A DNA stretch of 64,000 bases from NCBI RefSeq assembly GCF_901709675.1, contig NC_051107.1, positions 935,501 through 999,500 on the forward strand, in the 5' to 3' direction. The DNA comes from Syngnathus acus (Eukaryota > Chordata > Actinopteri > Syngnathiformes > Syngnathidae). Made by a program: the position numbers and the translations under genes. Numbering within the stretch: the first letter of the stretch is position 1; each line of letters begins with the position of its first letter. The notes below the pieces were generated by a model. It worked only from the letters and a program-made list of their open reading frames with translations, had not been told where the DNA came from and made no database searches. Positions 57,284 to 64,000 of the stretch are shown here, piece after piece.

Positions 57284-60104
57284 CACAAAAAAATTCTAAT
57301 GTATTGCCTTATAGATAAAAGTGCGGTAACATTTGCTGGGCTATCACTTTTGACATTTTTCGTACGCTAGCAATTAAATAAAATATTCACTTTAAATCAC
57401 TATAAATACAGACACGACAACTTCTCGTTTATAGTCACACAAAATTGACCAAACTATGAAAATGACATGTACAAATGCGATATACAGTCATTTTTGTTAA
57501 CAGTGAAAATGTATGCTTCTATTTATAACGTCTGTCTGCATCTACCTGTGTCATTTTACCACTGTAATGGCTCTCAGCCAGTCCAGTGTCTGGTCCATGT
57601 GGTTTAAGCTAAAACGTCTCAACTGCTTGTCTTTAGCCACCCTTCAAATCTTAACCAAGTTTCCGAAATGAACGCAGACAGCATGGGGAGGTCTTCGGCA
57701 ATGCTTGTACTATTAGCAACCTCTTGTATCATTATAAGCTCTGGTATGACAGTTTTCTGCTGCAAGAAGGCTCCGCCTTGTCAAAACACTTCAGCTTTCA
57801 AAGTAGCCACGGAAGCTTAGCAGTTGTCAGGATTTGTACAAAGCTGACAAAAGGCAGAGGGGGGGAGTGGGGAGCAGGTTCACTGTTCAGCTTTGGTGAA
57901 CAGCGTCTGGCGAGCGTACGGTCCCAGCGGAGCTATGGATGTTTTCGCTGAGTGTGCGCTCAGAATACTGATACGTTAGCGTATCCGGGGTGGTCCCCTC
58001 CCCATCGAGGAACATGTAGTGACATTGCGGTTTGGTGTTTCTTTGGCGTTATGCCCTGGGACTAATACATCCCAATGTCAGATCAAGGTATCTAACCCGT
58101 CTTAATTTTGGTAACACCAGTGGACAGATCTGCCAATCACAGGATCCCACCATCCCAATTTTAATCTTTTGATTGGTGATTGACTAAAGCCTCCCCCCCT
58201 CCCCACAGGCTTGGATTATTGACTGATCATCTTGCAGACTAACCTCTAACCCAGTGCTTCTCAATTATTTTCTGTTACGCCCCCCCTAGCAAGAAGAAAA
58301 CTATTCGCGCCCCCCACTCCCCACCGTGACTATCCATCTCTGCATAACATTTTATCCTTATTAACATTAAAGAAAAAAAGAAAGACATATGGTCAAACTT
58401 ACAAAGAATAACTTTATCAAATCGTGTTTTAAGTCTGCAACAGAAAAGATTTTAAGTGCATCAATGCCTGAAATTAAGAATAAATAAATCCTTGTTTAAA
58501 CTGTAAACATGTTTGACCAACTAATTGCACCATTGCAAAATTAAATCAAATCAATAAATAATATTTAATAATTATAATAACTAATAAACTACAAAAACTA
58601 AAAAAATAATAACTTATTTATATTCAGTTCAGCAACATTAACTCAGGAGCACAATATATAAAACACTTGAACCTACAAAACAAGGTGAATTAAACAATTT
58701 GTGCTAACCAAGGCAAACCTGTTGTCTTGTAAGTCGTAAAATGTTGCACTGTCGCAAACGTGACAGAAGTAACAATGAGAGCGCCACTGCCGCCTACTGT
58801 AGTAAATGCGCAATTACACTTTATTCTAGTACTGCCAAAAAAAAAAAAAAATTAAAAAAAAAAAAAAAAAAAAAAGCCTGTTCCCCAGGGTCACACGCGC
58901 CCCCCCAGGTATTGCACCGCGCCCCCCAAGGGGGGCGCGCCCCACTATTTGAGAAGCACTGCTCTAACCTGACATGACGGATGTGTCTGTACCTGGAGGA
59001 GGGTCTTATCCTGATTACCACAGGTGGGGGAGGGGTTTTCGAGAACAGAGAGGATGTTTCCTCAATGTCACTTTCAAGCTTTCCCCTTTCAGGCAATCTC
59101 TATGAAAACAGACTGATACTTTTTTTTTCTTTGGCTGAGCCATTTAAGATTTTCTTTTGATGCTGGATTCCAGACTTTCATCAATTTCATGTAGACTTGT
59201 ATCGATTAGATCTTTGACATGCCAGAAACGCCCAATGATCGACCCGACCTCTGTGTCACTCGACTATTGAACATACGTCTGTCTGTGATCGATCCCTTCA
59301 GCCCAATCAATCCCGCTACAATCGATTTGTTTGACTTTGTTTACCTTCTGCTTTCAGGGCAGTAATCTTTCCACTGGCGGTGGTGGTGGTGGTCCCCAAA
59401 CTGGTGCTCTGAGTGGGTTGACTTTCTGCTGAGTCTTGTGCTTTCACTGAAGTGGTGTCAGGGGACGTCGAGGTTGGGTTGTTTGTGATTCCCATTCGAG
59501 TGTTCGTTGTTGTCTTGATGGGTGCAACTGTGTTTTCCCGTGCCATTGTTGTAGACAGTTTCTGTAAAAACTCATTTGTGTCAGAAGGATGGTGTCTCTG
59601 TGTTCCATTTTGTCCTAGCGTGCTTGAGCTGGTGGGACTCTGAGTATTTCTGATATGTGTTGTAGCGGTTGCAACAAGAGTTTCTTTGTCATTTCTGCTG
59701 CGTGGAGAATATGATGTTCCTGCTGGAAGACTTTCCGTCATTATCTCAGTTACGCCGCTTAGAAGCTGACCAGAAGTCGTGGGAAGTTCAGAGGCTTCAG
59801 ATATGATCCCATCTCCAGACCCGGATTGATCGATTGGGCCTGACAGCTCATGGCCGGTTGTGTTCAATTCTGTAGGCTGACTTTTACCCCCAACAGGATA
59901 AAAAGGCAGACGAAACAGCAGTGAATCAAGAGACGGGAGCTTTGGCAGACTCGGGCTCCACCAGTACGAACTGGATTTCTTTTGAGATGGCTTTTCTCTG
60001 GAAGGTGTCGGTCCCCAGAGGCCCTCTTCATCAGCTGAGGCCTGCTCGCGAACCAGAATTAGACACCAGAAGCACAAGGCCAAAGTTCGGTGGAGTCGAA
60101 GCAT
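51489..60104 (-). CDS. prrt4: PRRT4, proline-rich transmembrane protein 4
   Basis: Two coding exons on minus, 59345-60104 and 51489-53446, phase 1 at the junction, 2,718 nt, 905 aa (human PRRT4 is about 899). Order: a signal peptide (about 1-24, MLRLHRTLALCFWCLILVRE), a Ser/Thr/Pro-rich extracellular region to about residue 330 with several N-x-S/T sites, six or seven hydrophobic helices between about residues 340 and 630 (such as YGAGCIFAMLTLASALNLLC and ALFCLACAGLQLYAML), then a Ser-rich cytoplasmic tail ending CSETIDL. The membrane part resembles the PRRT3/PRRT4 family, whose function is unknown. The position next to impdh1 matches human 7q32. The intron of about 5.9 kb is packed with transposons. 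The N-terminal region is poorly conserved, as expected for a low-complexity segment. Confidence 0.87.
53608..53919. mobile_element. hAT-type MITE, 312 bp
   Basis: Same family as 33915-34233, in inverse orientation. The exact 8-bp duplication TCGTAGAC flanks it (53600-53607 and 53920-53927). It lies in the prrt4 intron. Confidence 0.88.
53928..55690. other. prrt4 intron, no gene seen
   Basis: No exon with splice context or known domain. Poly-A runs lie at about 54308-54322 and 55648-55665. Confidence 0.5.
55710..55905. repeat. TATG/TACA-type microsatellite
   Basis: Imperfect repeats of TATG, TGTG and TATA units. Long open frames of Tyr, Ile, Val and Cys on both strands are products of the repeat and not genes. 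Confidence 0.9.
55982..57090. mobile_element. TA-flanked mariner/pogo-type element, 1.1 kb
   Basis: The ends are perfect inverted repeats of about 29 bp beginning CCGTATTTTCCGCCCTAAAA, flanked by TA (55980-55981 and 57091-57092). The subterminal word TATAAGGCGCAC recurs in both orientations near both ends. The centre is a tandem array (next entry). There is no transposase. Confidence 0.88.
56172..56840. repeat. 251-bp tandem array inside the transposon
   Basis: TGTAAACAATCGCGTTTCTC starts at 56172, 56423 and 56674, a constant 251-bp spacing. The first two units are almost identical and the third is cut off near 56840. Open frames inside are shadows of the repeat. Confidence 0.9.
57185..57282. 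repeat. (TA)n microsatellite
   Basis: A nearly pure TA run directly after the transposon at 55982-57090. The transposon may have inserted into a TA-rich microsatellite, since TA repeats flank it on both sides. Confidence 0.9.
57290..58240. other. prrt4 intron, no gene seen
   Basis: Unremarkable sequence with no supportable exon. Confidence 0.5.
58252..58961. mobile_element. hAT-type non-autonomous element, 710 bp
   Basis: The ends are CAGTGCTTCTCAA and its complement. The exact 8-bp duplication CTCTAACC flanks it (58244-58251 and 58962-58969). C-rich words (GCGCCCCCC) occur just inside both ends and an A run lies at about 58839-58875. It has no transposase frame. Confidence 0.9.
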
Positions 60105-63100
60105 GCTGTCGTCGGTGCCTTGTAAAACGATTACATGTTGAAAAACGACCTAAAAAAAAACAGAAACCAACAAGACATGTGTGAGATGAACATTTTTGGA
60201 AGGCCACATCAATCTATTTGCCATCCCCCTTGGAGCGACTGATGGACTTTGCAGGTCCTAAAACTTTCTACCGCCAAGTATTTCGGATTCCTTCAATTAG
60301 TGGTTTCCTTTGAGATGCTAAGGTCATTATTTACATTACACTGTTAGACTTCCATCAAAATAAAATGAGGGCGTGCTTGTACAGCTCAAGTACAGCTAAG
60401 GAACCTTGGTTTTCTTTGGCGGTTGAAAGTCACTGGACTGTTGCCTCAGTGAAAAGATGAGGGGACCAAAGGAATTCCCCCCCCTGCGAGAACAACAACC
60501 TGAAGCCCCCTCCCTTAAACCTCCGGCTCACCCTTTCTCTTGCTCCCACCCCGCTGGCTCTAAATCTCTTGTGTGTGTTTATATGGGAGAAAAAACGCCA
60601 ATATTCCACCGTAACAAAATTAATTCCACATTAGTGGAGCTAGAAATCTTTAATCCGGACCACAGCGTGACTATAGAGGAAGGCGGCGGAGGGTGGGGAG
60701 ATGGGGGGGGGGGTTGTCAAACTCATGCTTCCCACACACTCCCTACTTTTAGAATCTGATTGGTAAAGCATTAAAGCCAACCTAGATGCTTTTCAGTGCA
60801 AGTTGTAACACGCAAGCAGTCCACCTACACGGCTTTGGAAGACTTTCATGCGTGTAAAAGTCGTACAGATGAACGTCTGGCGGGGGGATCTTGCCATCAT
60901 GCGCCCACACACACTGTTCTCCAGTGCGCCCACACAAACACACTTTTGAATTTTAGATCGGAGATGATAGCTGGGAAGATGTAATTTTGAGTTTTAGGCC
61001 GGTAATTTAGCTTCTCATCGTTTATCCATTATTTACATGCTTGAGGCTAGCTGTTTTTTTTTTTTTTATTTTACACCCAGTTTCACTTTCACTTCGCATC
61101 ACCTTGCGTGTATATCGGATGAACTCATGTCGGATGCAGGATTCTTTTTAATTTTCAGATTTCTCAATACATGGTGTTCACTTTTATTTCCCAGGTGCAC
61201 CTCTGCACTTTATGAGTTCCCCTTCTCCATCGCAGCGTTTTGCTTTCCCTTGTAGTTGCCCATCTCTCTCTAGTTGTGTCATTAGCGCTGTTATTAGGTT
61301 TTTGGTTGCTCTTTTGCATGTTAAGACTGTCCTTCAAAATATTTTAGCTTGGCTGTTTTCCACAGTTAGATGCTAACTTTTTTTTCCTGTCAACTCTTCT
61401 GCTTAACTTGTTAGCTTTAGCCAAATACAGCCCTGACAGATTTCCTCAATACCCAAAACAATGTTTGATATTCAATTATATATTCAACCCACTTCCAGGT
61501 TATTTGCTGTCTCTCTTTTATTACTGCAATGTTTTATTAGCATAATCACTCCTGCTAAGCTAATTGGTTATCCCCCAAGAACTCCCAAATAGCGTTGTCT
61601 CCATTCCCTTATGGCCAATCACCTTTTAGCTTCGCGTTCCAAATCTGTCTCGAAACTTGACGTGAGATTCTTTGTATACTGCATTTTAGAACCTTGAACT
61701 TGTTTACGGTTAAGTGGCAAGCTAGCTGTGTTGGGCTATAATGCTAAACTAGTTATCATCATGCTACCTGATGCCCGCACCACTTGAAAAATAAAAATGA
61801 CATTTGTTTTTCCACAGAAATGTTAAATATTGTAATAAAATACGGGAATTGCTCCATAGTAGCAGCAATCTAATTGGCTAGCTACTAACCATCAACAACC
61901 CCCTAAACAACACCGCAGTGTGCCATTATTCGGCCTTTTAACTTGTCACATCATCCAATACTACTCCCTAAATCAAGGCATTGTCTGCTTTGACAGGCAA
62001 CAGAGCAAATGGAAAGGAGCCATAAAAAGAGCGCAGCCAGTGAGAATTTACAGGCCTCCCTTCCATTATGGTGTAATGCTGCTCAAGCAAGCAGAGCAGA
62101 AGCAGAAGAAGGTACGGCAGAAGGGTTCGAGCAAATCATTGACATGCCGTTGTCGAATTCTCAGTCCGCGAGAGTCAACTGTACCACAATCTGCCTTATT
62201 GTCTTTTACGTTTGCTGCCAGAGTTGCTTTCATTAAGTGTGTAAACACTCCCCACTTGGCTTTCCAATGTCTCGGCTATCTAAATGAACCCGACCGCAAA
62301 CAATATTTTGCTGATAATAATAGAGTGGGTAGAGCTTGCAAGAATGGAGGTACCACAGGATTAAGGACACCATGCCTGACTTTTGAAATGATTCTTTTTT
62401 TTACATTTTACGAGTCTTGCTGAAAACGTTTGATGGGGTTGAGGTCAGAGTTCAAATCAGCATGCTGTATGCTCTTGAAACATAAAGTCCATTTTACCCA
62501 GATGTTCCAAGAACTATCTAATGGTCCAAAAAATAATCTTGCTTAGACTTGAGTCTAGTCTACCCTTTCCGATCATTCAAAAAAAAACTAGCAACATCAG
62601 CGCCAATGTCTGAAGCCAGCGTCAAAGACTGTGGATCTTCGGCCATTGCACAATGGTCAACAAATTACAGTTCTGATACTATAGTATAATCTGGCAGGTT
62701 ACCCAATTGAGATGAGCCCCTCCGTCCCTCATCTGTACTTTACATTCTGGTGGCTTTACACTTTGGATACTATGCCATAACTTGGCAAATACTTGGGTGA
62801 AAACCAACCCCCGCCATCCCACAGTGATACCACATCAGACTTTACGAACCGGTGACGTTTCATATCCGATACATCAGCAACCGTAGAATCGTTTGCCAAC
62901 AAAATGAGCAACTAGTGGTTTTCCAAACAGACAAGATACAAGCCGCTCAATAGTTCCGGCGCGTCATTGACCATGACCGGGAGTCTCGTCTCGAAATAGC
63001 CGGCAGCGTGATGTCATGCGTTGTCGCGTGCCACTACCTTGTCTTAAAGAGCATTGAAAGACGATTAATTCCCGAAGTGATGTAATTTGTCACCTCCAAT

Positions 63101-64000
63101 AAATGCCCACACCTTCAACTCCTAAAATCCCCAAACCTGTTGATTTTCCTCAAAGCTGTCAATCACTGCACCGCCTCTAATAAATGCAGCGATGGCTGAA
63201 ACAAACCCCGACGGACTCTCTCCAGACGCTCCGATTGCTCCGGATGCTAATCCCGGGGATTTGAGCACCTTGCTGCGTCTCGCTGCAAGTCACTACCTTG
63301 CCAACAAGCCAAACACCTTCTCGCAATAGAACGCTTGCTTGAGTGGCTTACCTCCAGATGTTTGGGAGAAGCTGCAGAATTCCCAAAGCACCTTCGCGGT
63401 GTGTTAGTGTGCGCTCGCGCGCTGCAGGAGAGGCTCCGTCGTCGTGTGTCAGTGTAAATCCGATTGCACGGACTTGTAACCTCCCTCCCTCCCTCCCTCC
63501 CTCCCTTTCCATCCTCACCCCTCCCCTCCTTTCCCTCTCAGCACATCACAATGACGCTCGGTCACACCTCGGTAAGCAAATTGTTCATTTGCTGAAGGTC
63601 GTTATTAGGGATGAAAATAATGACAATAAATGGGTATAGACGTCTCAAGTAGATTTCTGTTCATATGTTTAAGGCCGAAATTTGAAACATGACTTTTTAT
63701 TCCTGTTTTGTTTAATGGCCTTCAAATTGAACACAAATCCCCATCAAAAATAATATAAGATTACTGTTGCCATATCAATTGTTTTCTTAAGAGTACAGAT
63801 CTGAACGTGGTAGCTCAACTGTATATGCATATTTTGAAATAGTTGATTTATTATATTTACAAGTAGAAAATATCCAATAATTAAAGTTCTTTTAGAGCTA
63901 CAAAATAGTTACAGATGACAAGACTTTTAATCATGGGTGTTGGAATACCTTAACAATAATAGACCGTAAATTAGTACAATTAATAAAATAATAATGTTGG
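60105..64000. other. prrt4 upstream region; no gene seen
   Basis: The prrt4 promoter must lie near 60.1-60.5 kb. The rest holds no exon I can support. A (CCCT)n run is at about 63481-63506, preceded by a CpG-rich patch (63390-63470) that could be a promoter of a gene to the right. The open frames at 61920-62423 and 63343-63639 show no domain. Confidence 0.45.

Noticed and set aside
60105-64000. A leptin gene next to prrt4 and impdh1
   Set aside because: Leptin lies near these genes in human, so I looked for it. No exon with a signal peptide and the conserved C-terminal Cys pattern was found, though fish leptins diverge strongly and I may have missed it.

Overview
This is a piece of a ray-finned (percomorph-type) fish genome. 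It has spliced protein genes with GT/AG introns, fish-specific transposon families, tRNA-derived SINEs ending in GGAT repeats, and no bacterial operon structure. The species cannot be fixed from the sequence. Five protein genes could be assembled exon by exon. Exon phases agree across every junction, and protein lengths are close to the human orthologues.

Layout. Positions 1-14.4 kb hold no gene I can support. This stretch is filled with short DNA transposons, including hAT-type elements with 8-bp target duplications, TA-flanked mariner/pogo-type elements, and a two-gene DNA transposon remnant carrying a THAP exon. From 14.7 to 28.8 kb three genes lie on the minus strand: fam3c (226 aa, 9 coding exons), a sortilin gene (807 aa, 19 coding exons) and hilpda (62 aa, single coding exon). 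From 30.4 to 38.4 kb is a transposon island: a hAT element split by a SINE and an L2/CR1-type LINE, a small hAT element, and a very young LTR retrotransposon that carries only gag. From 39.2 to 50.0 kb is impdh1 on the plus strand, with a retinal-type upstream exon, the canonical 514-aa body and an unexpected duplicated exon. From 51.5 to 60.1 kb is prrt4 on the minus strand (905 aa, 2 coding exons with a repeat-rich intron). The last 3.9 kb hold no recognisable gene.

How the genes relate. hilpda, impdh1 and prrt4 are neighbours on human 7q32 and fam3c lies on 7q31, so most of the block is old vertebrate synteny. The sortilin gene is the odd one, because human SORT1 is on chromosome 1. The products do not form one pathway: a secreted cytokine-like protein, a sorting receptor, a lipid-droplet lipase inhibitor, the rate-limiting enzyme of GTP synthesis and a multi-pass membrane protein. 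impdh1 and prrt4 converge tail to tail, with poly(A) signals about 70 bp apart.

The observations I rate highest are the in-phase duplicated exon in impdh1, the gag-only LTR element with identical LTRs and an apparent self-priming binding site, the two-gene transposon remnant with convergent first exons, and the altered tail and short propeptide of the sortilin paralogue.
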